Below, one piece after another: positions 45,660 to 52,960 of a stretch of 64,000 nucleotides of DNA (position 1 is its first letter; each line of letters begins with the position of its first letter). Both the position numbers and the translations under genes were made by a program. The DNA comes from Azospirillum baldaniorum (GTDB lineage: Bacteria > Pseudomonadota > Alphaproteobacteria > Azospirillales > Azospirillaceae), in NCBI RefSeq assembly GCF_003119195.2, contig NZ_CP022255.1, positions 310,001 to 374,000 on the forward strand, read 5' to 3'. Below the pieces are notes generated by a model, which did not search any database, had not been told where the DNA came from, and worked only from the letters and a program-made list of their open reading frames with translations.

Positions 45660-46664
45660 ATGAGCAGCCTCGATGACGCCGCGGTGCTGGAGGGGGAGCG
45701 CAACCATTCCTCCACGGCCCCGCGCCTCTGGCTGGGCGGGCTGGCGGCCAGTGCCGCCTGGCTGGCCGCCGCCGCCCTGACCGCCCTGTGGCCGGAAACG
45801 GAGGAGTGGGTGCGCACCGGCGAGTTTGCCAGCCTGCTGGCGGTCATCGGCGGTGCGCTGGCCTTCGCCGTGCCGCTGTCGCGCCTGTTCGGCGCGGTGG
45901 GAGAGCGGCTGCGGGCCGCCGCCCCCTGGCTGGTCGTGCTGGCGCTCGGCGTGATCGGCTGGGAGCTGGTCACCGCCAAGCTCGACCTGCTGCCGCGTCC
46001 CTTCTTCGCGCCGCCGCAGGCGCTGCTGGAGGTGTATCTGGATGAGTGGCCGCGCCTGCTGGAATGCACCGTGGCGTCGCTGCAACTGCTGCTGCTCGGC
46101 TACGGGATCGGCGCCTTCGTCGGCTTCGTCACCGGCGTGTCCATCGGCTGGTCGCGGGCGGTGGGCTATTGGGTGCATCCGGTGCTGCGGCTGATCGGGC
46201 CGCTGCCGGCCACGGCGTGGCTGCCCATCGCCTTCTTCGCCTTCCCGTCGAGCTGGAGCGCCAGCGTCTTCCTGATCGCGCTGGCGACCGGGGTGCCGGT
46301 GACCATCCTGACTTGGTCGGGCGTGGCCGGCGTCAACCCGGCCTATTACGACATCGCCCGCACGCTGGGCGCGTCCTCGCGCTTCCTGGTGCTGAAGGTG
46401 GCGGTGCCGGCGGCGATGCCGCACGTCTTCGTCGGCCTGTTCATGGGGCTCGGCGCCTCCTTCGCGGTGCTGGTGGTGGCGGAGATGATGGGGGTCAAGG
46501 CCGGGCTCGGCTGGTACCTGCAATGGGCGCAGGGCTGGGCGGCCTACGCCAACATGTACGCGGCGCTTCTGGTGATGGCGCTGGTGTGCTCCAGCCTCGT
46601 CACGCTGCTGTTCAAGGCGCGCGACCGGCTGCTCGCCTGGCAGAAGGGATTGCTGAAATGGTAG
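45660..46664 (+). CDS. ABC importer permease (SsuC/TauC-like)
   Basis: A 334-residue inner-membrane permease. The core (about 80-334) has six helices with the EAA-type loop DIARTLGASSRFLVLKVAVPAAMPHVF. About 75 extra N-terminal residues contain one or two additional hydrophobic segments (LGGLAASAAWLAAAALTAL and SLLAVIGGALAFAVPL), making it longer than the usual 250-280. It pairs with the adjacent binding protein and ATPase. Its ATG is one base after the upstream stop; its 3' end overlaps the ATPase gene by seven bases. Confidence 0.9.
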   Translation: MSSLDDAAVLEGERNHSSTAPRLWLGGLAASAAWLAAAALTALWPETEEWVRTGEFASLLAVIGGALAFAVPLSRLFGAVGERLRAAAPWLVVLALGVIGWELVTAKLDLLPRPFFAPPQALLEVYLDEWPRLLECTVASLQLLLLGYGIGAFVGFVTGVSIGWSRAVGYWVHPVLRLIGPLPATAWLPIAFFAFPSSWSASVFLIALATGVPVTILTWSGVAGVNPAYYDIARTLGASSRFLVLKVAVPAAMPHVFVGLFMGLGASFAVLVVAEMMGVKAGLGWYLQWAQGWAAYANMYAALLVMALVCSSLVTLLFKARDRLLAWQKGLLKW

Positions 46665-47440
46665 CGCTGGAACAGGAGTTGCCGGCCGGTCTGGACCTTG
46701 AGGTTCACGGGGTCAGCCACGCCTTCGACCTGCACGGCGCGCCGCTGCCCGTGCTGGACACGGTCGGCCTGCGCGCCAAGCCGGGCGAGTTCGTGGCGCT
46801 GCTCGGCCCGTCGGGCTGCGGCAAGTCCACGCTGCTGCGGCTGGTCGCCGGGCTGGAGCCGCCGCGCGCGGGCCGGATTCTGGCCGACGGGCTGCCGATC
46901 ACCGGGCCGCATCCGTCGCGGGTGGTGGTCTTCCAGGACCCGACGCTCTACCCCTGGCGCACCGTCTGGGACAATGTGGCGCTGGGGCTGGAGGCGCGGG
47001 GCGTGCTGCGCCAGCGGCGCAACCGCGTGGACGAAGCGCTGCGGCTGGTCGGGCTGGGCGGCTTCGCCAAGGCCTACCCGCATCAGCTCTCCGGCGGCAT
47101 GGCGCAACGCGCGGCGCTGGCCCGCGCGCTGGTCAACGACCCGCGCCTGCTGGTGCTGGACGAGCCGCTGGGCAAGCTCGACAGCCTGACCCGCATCCAG
47201 ATGCAGGGCGAGATCGTCGCGCTGTGGCGGCGCGCCGGCTTCACCGCCCTGCTGGTGACCCACGACGTGGAGGAGGCGCTGCTGATGGCCACCCGCGTCA
47301 TCGTGTTCAGCGAGCGCCCGGCCCGCATCAAGGCGGAGATCGTCGTCGACCGCCCCTATCCCCGTCACCGCGACGACACGGTGCTGGTGGAGCTGCGCCA
47401 CAAGGCGCTGGAACTGCTGGGCCTTGCCGGGAGCTGGTAG
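46658..47440 (+). CDS. ABC importer ATPase (SsuB/TauB-like)
   Basis: A 260-residue ATPase energising the adjacent permease. Walker A LGPSGCGKST (about residue 44), Q-loop FQDPTLYPWRTVWDN, signature LSGGMAQRAALARAL and Walker B LLVLDEPLGKLD are all intact, with the H-loop VTHDVEEAL. The start ATG 46658 overlaps the permease end by seven bases; the longer open frame upstream lies within the permease. A GC-rich hairpin at 47440-47465 follows the stop. Confidence 0.93.
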   Translation: MVALEQELPAGLDLEVHGVSHAFDLHGAPLPVLDTVGLRAKPGEFVALLGPSGCGKSTLLRLVAGLEPPRAGRILADGLPITGPHPSRVVVFQDPTLYPWRTVWDNVALGLEARGVLRQRRNRVDEALRLVGLGGFAKAYPHQLSGGMAQRAALARALVNDPRLLVLDEPLGKLDSLTRIQMQGEIVALWRRAGFTALLVTHDVEEALLMATRVIVFSERPARIKAEIVVDRPYPRHRDDTVLVELRHKALELLGLAGSW

Positions 47441-47541
47441 GGTGGGGGGCGTGTTGCCCCCACCCTAGCCCTCCCCCGCTTTGCAGGGGAGGGGACTGAT
47501 CTCCCTCCCCTGCGTGAGCGGGGGAGGGCCGGGGTGGGGGA
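47440..47541. repeat. Palindromic GC-rich repeat, also terminator of the ABC operon
   Basis: Begins with a hairpin at the stop codon (GGGTGGGGG / CCCCCACCC, 47440-47465). A nested long inverted repeat follows (47457-47494 against 47502-47540) with CCCTCCCCCGC..GCAGGGGAGGG-type blocks around a five-base centre. Related in composition to the element at 12706-12887. The first hairpin probably ends the ABC transcript. Confidence 0.7.
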
Positions 47542-47560
47542 ACCTTGACGGAACTCGGGC

Positions 47561-47920
47561 TCAGGAGCGGCGGAGGAGCGTGCGCTCGACGGCGTTCGCC
47601 CCCCAGACCGACAGTGGGATCATCACCGCCGCCGCGACCAGCAGACCGACTGTCAGGTTGCTGCCGAGAACCCAGCTGGCGGCGCGGTGGAACGTCTGCC
47701 AGGACGGGTCGGCGCGGCAGGCTTCCAACCAGGCCAGATCGAGGCCCAGCCGTTCCAGCCCATAGCTCACGTTGAACCAAGCCAGCGGTTCGCCATGGCG
47801 GGTCCAATGCGGCCATTGCGCCGTGACGCTCCACAGCAGCAGCGTGGACAGTGTGCCGATGGACAGGGTGGTCAGGCCGAAGCTCACGGCGGGGGCGATG
47901 CGAGACATCGGGGCGCGCAT
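47561..47920 (-). CDS. Small membrane protein of unknown function
   Basis: A 119-residue protein with two transmembrane helices (about 11-32, SFGLTTLSIGTLSTLLLW; and 86-108, LTVGLLVAAAVMIPLSVWG). A roughly 50-residue loop rich in Trp and Leu lies between them (WPHWTRHGEPLAWFNVSYG), and a basic tail ends the protein. Not a family I recognise. ATG 47920 or the ATG four codons later may start it; neither has a strong ribosome site. It is isolated, convergent with the ABC operon and divergent from the DUF3325 gene. Confidence 0.55.
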   Translation of the reverse strand: MRAPMSRIAPAVSFGLTTLSIGTLSTLLLWSVTAQWPHWTRHGEPLAWFNVSYGLERLGLDLAWLEACRADPSWQTFHRAASWVLGSNLTVGLLVAAAVMIPLSVWGANAVERTLLRRS

Positions 47921-48093
47921 GGGTCGCTCATATAAAATCTAGTTGTTTAGTATAGTTTATAGATCGACCACGTGATCAAAAACTGTTTTTTTCTGAATTC
48001 CACATGTTTGGGGATCGAGCGAGCCGTCAGCGCTCTTTTCTGAGAGAATGCAAGTCATTCTCATTTCTGTGGACGCTCCGCCGTGTTTCCACG
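47921..48093. other. AT-rich intergenic region with Fur-type site
   Basis: Part of the 368-base interval between the membrane protein and DUF3325 genes. It is AT-rich up to about 48000, consistent with a promoter, and holds the iron-box-like repeat at 48044-48062. No intact gene. Confidence 0.5.
48044..48062. promoter_or_regulatory. Fur-box-like inverted repeat upstream of the DUF3325 gene
   Basis: 19 bp with perfect 7-bp arms GAGAATG / CATTCTC around CAAGT; it contains the GAATG..CATTC core of Fur/iron boxes. Upstream of a DUF3325 gene, which is normally part of Fur-controlled TonB/PepSY iron operons. Confidence 0.6.
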
Positions 48094-48292
48094 ATGATGA
48101 GCAGCGAGCGTGACGCGGGGGCCTTTGTCTGGGCCTTCTCCGTGCGGACGCGGTGGGTCTGGCCCGGGCCTGCTGGCGCCGACGCTGCTGCTGGGCTTCG
48201 CCGCGCGCAAAGTCGGGCGGAACGCCTTCGCCGGCAAGACAACACCGGCCCCCGTGTTGCCCGCCGGGGCCGTCGCGGAGGAAGTGACATGA
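48094..48292 (+). pseudogene. Possible frameshifted remnant of an iron-operon gene
   Basis: From ATG 48094 the frame reads MMSSERDAGAFVWAFSVRTRW, resembling the end of DUF3649-type small membrane proteins, then loses sense. Another frame (LLAPTLLLGFAARKVGRNAFAG) continues to a TGA that overlaps the DUF3325 start as ATGA. This suggests remnants of genes that precede DUF3325 in intact operons, fused by deletion. Weak evidence. Confidence 0.25.
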
Positions 48293-48612
48293 TCCTGTCG
48301 TCGCTGTGCGTCGCCTACGCGGGTTTGCTCGCCCTGGCGCTCGCCATGGACCGCCATCACGAGCAGGTCCTCGCCCGGCCTCCCCCCGCACGGATCAGCC
48401 GCCTGCTGGGGTGGGCGGGATGGCTGGAGCTCGTGCTGTCGCTGCCGCCCGCGGTGATGGCGTGGGGGTGGGCGATCGGGATTCCGGCTTGGCTGGGGCT
48501 GCTGACGGTGGCCGCCGCGGCGCTGGTCCTGCTGCCCCACGCGCCGCGGGCGGCCTTGAGGCTTGGCCCCGCGGCGTTGCTCTGTGCTCCGATCCCTGCA
48601 CTTCTTGGGTGA
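48289..48612 (+). CDS. DUF3325 family membrane protein
   Basis: A 107-residue protein with the DUF3325 pattern: LCVAYAGLLALALAMDRHHEQVLAR, LLGWAGWLELVLSLPPAVMA and GWAIGIPAWLGLLTVAAAALVLL, predicted to form three transmembrane helices. In other genomes this family follows TonB receptor and PepSY genes in Fur-regulated ferric-siderophore operons; here it stands alone behind a Fur-like site. ATG 48289 overlaps an upstream stop (ATGA). It may be a leftover of a deleted operon; function unknown. Confidence 0.8.
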   Translation: MILSSLCVAYAGLLALALAMDRHHEQVLARPPPARISRLLGWAGWLELVLSLPPAVMAWGWAIGIPAWLGLLTVAAAALVLLPHAPRAALRLGPAALLCAPIPALLG

Positions 48613-48765
48613 GGACGCGGTTTTTCCGCAACGCGGCCTTGCGTCCGGCGCCTGTGCGCGAAGCCGAGGAATTGTTTCACCATTGTGTAATTATGGATAT
48701 TCTGCACAACCATGGAATGCCCCCGGCCGTGTGGGCGGACCGCGGCTGACGCAGGAGAACGGGCA

Positions 48766-49245
48766 ATGACCGGACGGACCTCTCCCATCGCATCGGCGGT
48801 GCCCGGACGCATCCGCGTGCGCCACCCGCTGCTGCGCCGGGCGGACCGCTTCCAGGAGGCGCTGGGCCGCCTCGAGACCCTGGATGCCGTCGGGGTGACC
48901 GAGAGCAACCCGGCGGTGGGCAGCGTCCTGCTGAGCTACGACCCCGCCGTGTTGACGCCGGATGACGCCCGGTCCCAGGTGGAGGCGCTGCTGTCGGCGG
49001 TTCTGCATCCCGCTGAGGCCGCACCGCCGCCGGACGCGCCCGCCTCCGTCGCGGAGAGCAAGCCGGCCGCTCCGGAGCTGAAATGGCGGATCAACCGCGC
49101 GGCCAAGATCGGGATGATGGGCAGCATGGGGGCGACCCTGGCGGCGCTGGGGGTGGGCAAGCGCGTCCACGCCGGTTTCGGCACGCTGTTCGTCGCCTTC
49201 ATGCTCGTCCACATGACCGTGCAGCGCAAACGCCTCTTCCAATGA
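48766..49245 (+). CDS. HMA-like domain protein with C-terminal membrane helix
   Basis: A 159-residue protein. The N-terminal 80 residues resemble the heavy-metal-associated-type ferredoxin fold used in this operon (VPGRIRVRHPLLRRAD, then VTESNPAVGSVLLSYDP) but have no CxxC. An alanine/proline linker follows, and then a C-terminal helix pair (GMMGSMGATLAALGVGKRVHAGFGTLFVAFMLVHM, split across the turn) that probably inserts in the membrane. First gene of the cluster; GGAGAACG precedes the ATG. It shares the PGRIR/V-x-L motif with the next gene and the ATPase, pointing to one functional unit. Confidence 0.7.
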   Translation: MTGRTSPIASAVPGRIRVRHPLLRRADRFQEALGRLETLDAVGVTESNPAVGSVLLSYDPAVLTPDDARSQVEALLSAVLHPAEAAPPPDAPASVAESKPAAPELKWRINRAAKIGMMGSMGATLAALGVGKRVHAGFGTLFVAFMLVHMTVQRKRLFQ

Positions 49246-49258
49246 CTGTCCGCCTCCA

Positions 49259-49621
49259 ATGACCGACCGAAAACCGAGCATGCCCGACGAATTCCTGAAC
49301 CGGCTGGCCGCCGCCCTGACCATCGCGCACCACATTCCGGGCCGGGTGCGGCTGAAGCTCGACGGCGCCGCGGAGCGCGGTCTGGTGGCGCTGGCCGACG
49401 ACGCCAGGGCGCTGCACCGGGCGCTCACCGGGGCGGAGGGCATCCGCTCCGTCGCGCTGAACCCGCTCGCCCGCTCCTGCACCATCGAATACGACCCCAC
49501 GGTGATCCCGCCCTCAGCGTGGCCGGATCTGCTGCGCGGGGAAGCCAGCGCGGCGGCGAGGACGCTGCTGCGCATCGCCACTGCCGGGTTTGCGGGCGGT
49601 GCGCCGGAAAGGAGACCATGA
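49259..49621 (+). CDS. HMA-like domain protein
   Basis: A 120-residue protein with the same HMA-like domain (HHIPGRVRLKLDGAAERG, then IRSVALNPLARSCTIEYDP), again without CxxC. A single Cys in RSCTIEYD sits where the strand following a metal site would be. A short hydrophobic C-terminal segment (LLRIATAGFAGG) ends it. Thirteen bases after the previous stop; its own stop overlaps the next ATG (ATGA). Likely a metal-handling or ATPase-interacting partner. Confidence 0.7.
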   Translation: MTDRKPSMPDEFLNRLAAALTIAHHIPGRVRLKLDGAAERGLVALADDARALHRALTGAEGIRSVALNPLARSCTIEYDPTVIPPSAWPDLLRGEASAAARTLLRIATAGFAGGAPERRP

Positions 49622-49998
49622 TGCTGCCGCTTCTGACATTCGCGTCCGGCGTGATCGCCGGGGCCATCGGCGTCCGGATGGTGAAAAATGCCAAGGCCAA
49701 GGCCGATCCCAAGATCGCCGACCTCAAGTCCGTCGATGTGAGGGCCGCCGCCCGCGAGGGCGCCGGCAAGGCCCAGACCGCGGTGCGCGAGGCCGCGGTC
49801 ACCGGCCTGCTGGCCATCGAGAGGACCTCCGCCGGTCTGCGCTCCCGTCTCGCCACGCCCGCGAACGCGGCCGAACAGGAGCCGGTTGAGGAAGCCCCGG
49901 TGGACGCGGCGCCCGCCGAGGCGGAGCTCGCAAAGGAAGATGTGGCGGAGCCGGCAAAGTCTGAGCCGGCGCCGTCCGCCGCACCGGGGGCCGCGTGA
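49618..49998 (+). CDS. Small membrane-anchored protein with acidic alanine/proline tail
   Basis: A 126-residue protein: an N-terminal hydrophobic anchor (LLTFASGVIAGAIGVRMV), a helical middle (VDVRAAAREGAGKAQTAVREA) and a long Ala/Glu/Pro-rich low-complexity tail from about residue 78. No family recognised. It overlaps both neighbours (ATGA before, GTGA after), so it is part of the metal/ATPase operon. Confidence 0.6.
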   Translation: MMLPLLTFASGVIAGAIGVRMVKNAKAKADPKIADLKSVDVRAAAREGAGKAQTAVREAAVTGLLAIERTSAGLRSRLATPANAAEQEPVEEAPVDAAPAEAELAKEDVAEPAKSEPAPSAAPGAA

Positions 49999-50339
49999 AG
50001 CGCGCGAAGCGAAGCGGCAAGGCGCGGGAGGCCGGCACGCTCGCCGCCGACTTCACGCGCGGCATGGTGGCGACCGGCCTGCTGACCGCCGTCCAGGACC
50101 GCTGGGTGACGGGCGCCGAGCCCCCCGCGCCGCGCACCATCCTGCGTCACGGCCTGCAGGGCGGTGCGGCGCTGGCCGCCGCCAGCGTCGCCGCCGACGC
50201 CCTGCGCAACCGCGACTACGCGCGCCTCGCCTTGGCGGTCGCCGCCGGGGCAGCGGGCGTGGTCATGATCGAACATCTGCTGAATCCGGCGGAACAGCCG
50301 CCGCAAGAACCGCCGAAGAACGAGGGCTCCCATGGCTAA
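49995..50339 (+). CDS. Small membrane protein with two hydrophobic segments
   Basis: A 114-residue protein starting at GTG 49995 (overlapping the upstream TGA). Hydrophobic stretches at about 48-65 (GLQGGAALAAASVAADAL) and 75-93 (LALAVAAGAAGVVMIEHLL) suggest a membrane hairpin. A Pro/Glu-rich tail follows. Resembles DUF5132-like small proteins in outline only. Its 3' end overlaps the next gene by eight bases. Confidence 0.58.
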   Translation: MKRAKRSGKAREAGTLAADFTRGMVATGLLTAVQDRWVTGAEPPAPRTILRHGLQGGAALAAASVAADALRNRDYARLALAVAAGAAGVVMIEHLLNPAEQPPQEPPKNEGSHG

Positions 50340-50694
50340 GAAGATCAAGAAGGCGTTGAAGAAGCTGAAGAAGCAGCAGCGCCAGTACGAAGCCGCCATG
50401 GCCGCTGGCGGCGCCCCCATTGGAGGTGGCATGGGGGCCAACGCGGCGCGGGGGCAGGGGCTTCTCGGCGGGCTGAGCGGCTTGCTGCCGTCGCGCCGGT
50501 CCGAGCAGTTCCTGGTCGGGCTCCTGGTCGGGGCGGCGGCGGCCTATGTGCTGTCCGATGAGGAACTGCGCGGCAAGATCGTGAAGTCCGGCCTGAAGCT
50601 GTACGGCAACCTCGCCGGTGGCCTCGCCGAGATGAAGGAGCAGATGGCCGACCTCCAGGCCGAACTGGAAGCGGAACAGGCCGGACCGTTATGA
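50332..50694 (+). CDS. Small YtxH-like membrane-associated protein
   Basis: A 120-residue protein: a very basic N-terminal helix (KKIKKALKKLKKQQRQYEAA), a Gly-rich linker, one hydrophobic segment (FLVGLLVGAAAAYVLSDEEL, about 60-80) and a C-terminal helix of coiled-coil type (LAEMKEQMADLQAELEAE). The layout recalls YtxH/gas-vesicle-accessory-type or DUF5132-like proteins, not a firm assignment. Its TGA overlaps the P-type ATPase ATG (ATGA). Confidence 0.6.
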   Translation: MAKKIKKALKKLKKQQRQYEAAMAAGGAPIGGGMGANAARGQGLLGGLSGLLPSRRSEQFLVGLLVGAAAAYVLSDEELRGKIVKSGLKLYGNLAGGLAEMKEQMADLQAELEAEQAGPL

Positions 50695-52790
50695 GCGGCC
50701 TGCCCTGGTTCCTGCGGCTGGAGCCGGTCCATCGGATTCCGGGGCGCATCCGGCTGCGCTACGCCTGCCGTCCCGGCACCCCCGACGACGCGGCGACCCT
50801 GAACCGGGTGGTGGAGGCGGTCGCCGGCGTGACGTCGGTTCGGGCGAGCCGCGCCGCGCGGTCGCTGGCCGTCCGCTACGATCCGGCGGTGACCGACGCC
50901 ACGGCGCTGTGCCTCGCGCTGGCCGCCCTGCCGATTCCGGAACCGGCGCCGCCCGCCCCGGCGGCGGAGGGCGGGGCGGGCGGCGCCGCGCTGGTCCGCA
51001 GCCTCGCCACGCTGGCCGGCGGCTTCCTGTTGCCCATGCCGCTGCGCCTGCCGCTGTCGCTGGCCGTCGCGATGCCGATGCTGCGCGAGGGCATGGCCAT
51101 CTACGGGCGGGAGGGCGTCAATTCCCATGTGCTGGAAGCGGCGGCGGTGGCGATCTCCCTGGCGCGGCGGGACTTCACCGCGGCCAACACCACCGTCTTC
51201 ATGCTGGCGCTCGGCGAGTATATGGAGGACTCCATCGCCCGCCGGTCGGACGCGCTGCTGAAGCGGCTGCTGCGCCCGTCGAGCGATCAGGTGTGGCTGC
51301 TGCGCGGCGGGGTGGAGATCCAGGTGCCCGCCGACACCGTCCTGGTCGGCGACAGCGTGGTCATCGGCGCCGGGACGGTGATCCCGGTGGACGGCACGGT
51401 GCTGAGCGGGGAGGCGACCGTCAACGAGGCCGCCATGACCGGCGAGAGCGCTCCGGTGGTCAAGCAGCGCGGCTCCGCCGTCCTGTCCGGCACGCTGATG
51501 GAGGAGGGGCGGCTGGTCGTCTACGCCGAGCATGTCGGCAGCCACACCGCCGCCGCCCGCATCGCCGATTACGTCGAACAGTCGCTGACCGCCAAGAGCG
51601 AGGCGCAGCTCGACGCGGCACGCCTGGCCGACCGGCTAGTTCCCACGGTGCTGAAGCTGGCCGGCGGCTCCTTCCTGATGACCGGCGACTGGCGCAGCGC
51701 CGCGTCGGTGCTCCAGGCCGACTATTCCTGCGCGCTGAAGCTGGCGACCCCGGTGGCCTTCAAGTCGGCCATGTATGGCGCGGGGCAGGCGGGCATCCTG
51801 ATCAAGGGCGCCAACGCGCTGGAACGGCTGGCCCAGGCCGACACGGTGATCTTCGACAAGACCGGCACGCTGACCACCGGCGACCTGCAGGTGACCGATT
51901 CCATCGCCTTCGACCCGACCTTCAGTCCCGACGACCTGATCTGCCTCGCCGCCTCGGTGGAGGAGCACTACTTCCACCCGCTGGCGATGGCCGTGGTCAA
52001 CGCTGCCAAGGAGACGCACAACCGCCACTTTGACCATCAGGAGGTGAAGTTCATCGTCGCCCACGGGGTGGCCAGCGTCATCGACGGCAAGCGCATTGTT
52101 GTCGGCTCCCGCCATTTCATCGAGGACGACGAGGGCATCGACACCACGGCCCACCGCGAGGCCATCGACGCGCTGCACCGCGACGGCAAGACGCTGCTGT
52201 TCATCGGCTTCGGTGGGGTTCTGGCCGGCGTTCTGGCGCTGAAGGACAGCGTGCGCGCAGCCAGTGCGGCGACCATCGCGCGATTGCGGCGGGCCGGGGT
52301 GAAGCGGGTGTTGATGCTGACCGGCGACCACCGCGACCGCGCCGCCGAACTGGCCGCGGAGTTGCATCTCGACGGCTTCCACGCCGACCTGCTGCCCACC
52401 GACAAGGCCCGCATCATCGAGGATCTGAGCCGCGAAGGCGCGCGCATCGCCTTCGTCGGCGACGGCATCAACGACGCCCCGGCGTTGGCCGGCGCCCATG
52501 TCGGGATCGCCATGCAGAAGGGAGCCGACATCGCCCGGCTGACCGCCGACGTGGCGCTTCTGGAGGACCGGATCGAACGGGTGGCCGATGCCAAGGAGAC
52601 GGCGAACGCCGCCATGGCGCTGATCGCCCGCAATTACCGCCTGACCGTCGGTCTGAACAGCGCGATCCTTGGCGCCGCCGCGCTTGGCCTGCTGTCCCCG
52701 GTGGGCACCGCCGTTCTGCACAACGGAACCACGATCGGGATTCTGCTGAACGCGCTGCGCCGCGCGCCAGTGGCCGTACCGCGAGCTTAG
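50691..52790 (+). CDS. P1B-type heavy-metal ATPase with atypical ion motif
   Basis: A 699-residue metal-translocating P-type ATPase. The N-terminal HMA-like domain (IPGRIRLRYACRPG) lacks CxxC. Core motifs are intact: TGES (250-253), DKTGTLT with phosphorylated Asp389, HP in HPLAM, and MLTGDHRDRA and VGDGINDAPALAGAHVGIAM in the hinge. The ion motif in the helix before the phosphorylation domain reads DYSCALKLATP (Cys347) instead of CPC/CPH/SPC/TPC. Helices near 100-165 look fewer than the usual eight, partly from weak hydrophobicity. Ion unknown: SCA-type motifs recall the CtpC-like group. Last of six coupled genes. Confidence 0.85.
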   Translation: MSGLPWFLRLEPVHRIPGRIRLRYACRPGTPDDAATLNRVVEAVAGVTSVRASRAARSLAVRYDPAVTDATALCLALAALPIPEPAPPAPAAEGGAGGAALVRSLATLAGGFLLPMPLRLPLSLAVAMPMLREGMAIYGREGVNSHVLEAAAVAISLARRDFTAANTTVFMLALGEYMEDSIARRSDALLKRLLRPSSDQVWLLRGGVEIQVPADTVLVGDSVVIGAGTVIPVDGTVLSGEATVNEAAMTGESAPVVKQRGSAVLSGTLMEEGRLVVYAEHVGSHTAAARIADYVEQSLTAKSEAQLDAARLADRLVPTVLKLAGGSFLMTGDWRSAASVLQADYSCALKLATPVAFKSAMYGAGQAGILIKGANALERLAQADTVIFDKTGTLTTGDLQVTDSIAFDPTFSPDDLICLAASVEEHYFHPLAMAVVNAAKETHNRHFDHQEVKFIVAHGVASVIDGKRIVVGSRHFIEDDEGIDTTAHREAIDALHRDGKTLLFIGFGGVLAGVLALKDSVRAASAATIARLRRAGVKRVLMLTGDHRDRAAELAAELHLDGFHADLLPTDKARIIEDLSREGARIAFVGDGINDAPALAGAHVGIAMQKGADIARLTADVALLEDRIERVADAKETANAAMALIARNYRLTVGLNSAILGAAALGLLSPVGTAVLHNGTTIGILLNALRRAPVAVPRA

Positions 52791-52849
52791 TGCACTGACA
52801 CAGGCATAAAGCACAATGCCGTGCCGACCTATTGGCAGGCCATTATTTT

Positions 52850-52867
52850 CCATAAGCTATCTTATGG
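52850..52867. terminator. Hairpin after the ATPase operon
   Basis: Perfect arms CCATAAG / CTTATGG around CTAT, 60 bases after the ATPase stop and flanked by T-rich sequence; possible terminator for the operon. Short arms. Confidence 0.4.
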
Positions 52868-52960
52868 GATTTATGTGCTGCTTAGAGGCCAACCCCATGT
52901 CAAAGCACAAGCCTTGCATCAGTGCAACGGCTCACCGATTTGCGGGGGTCGGCGTCCGGA

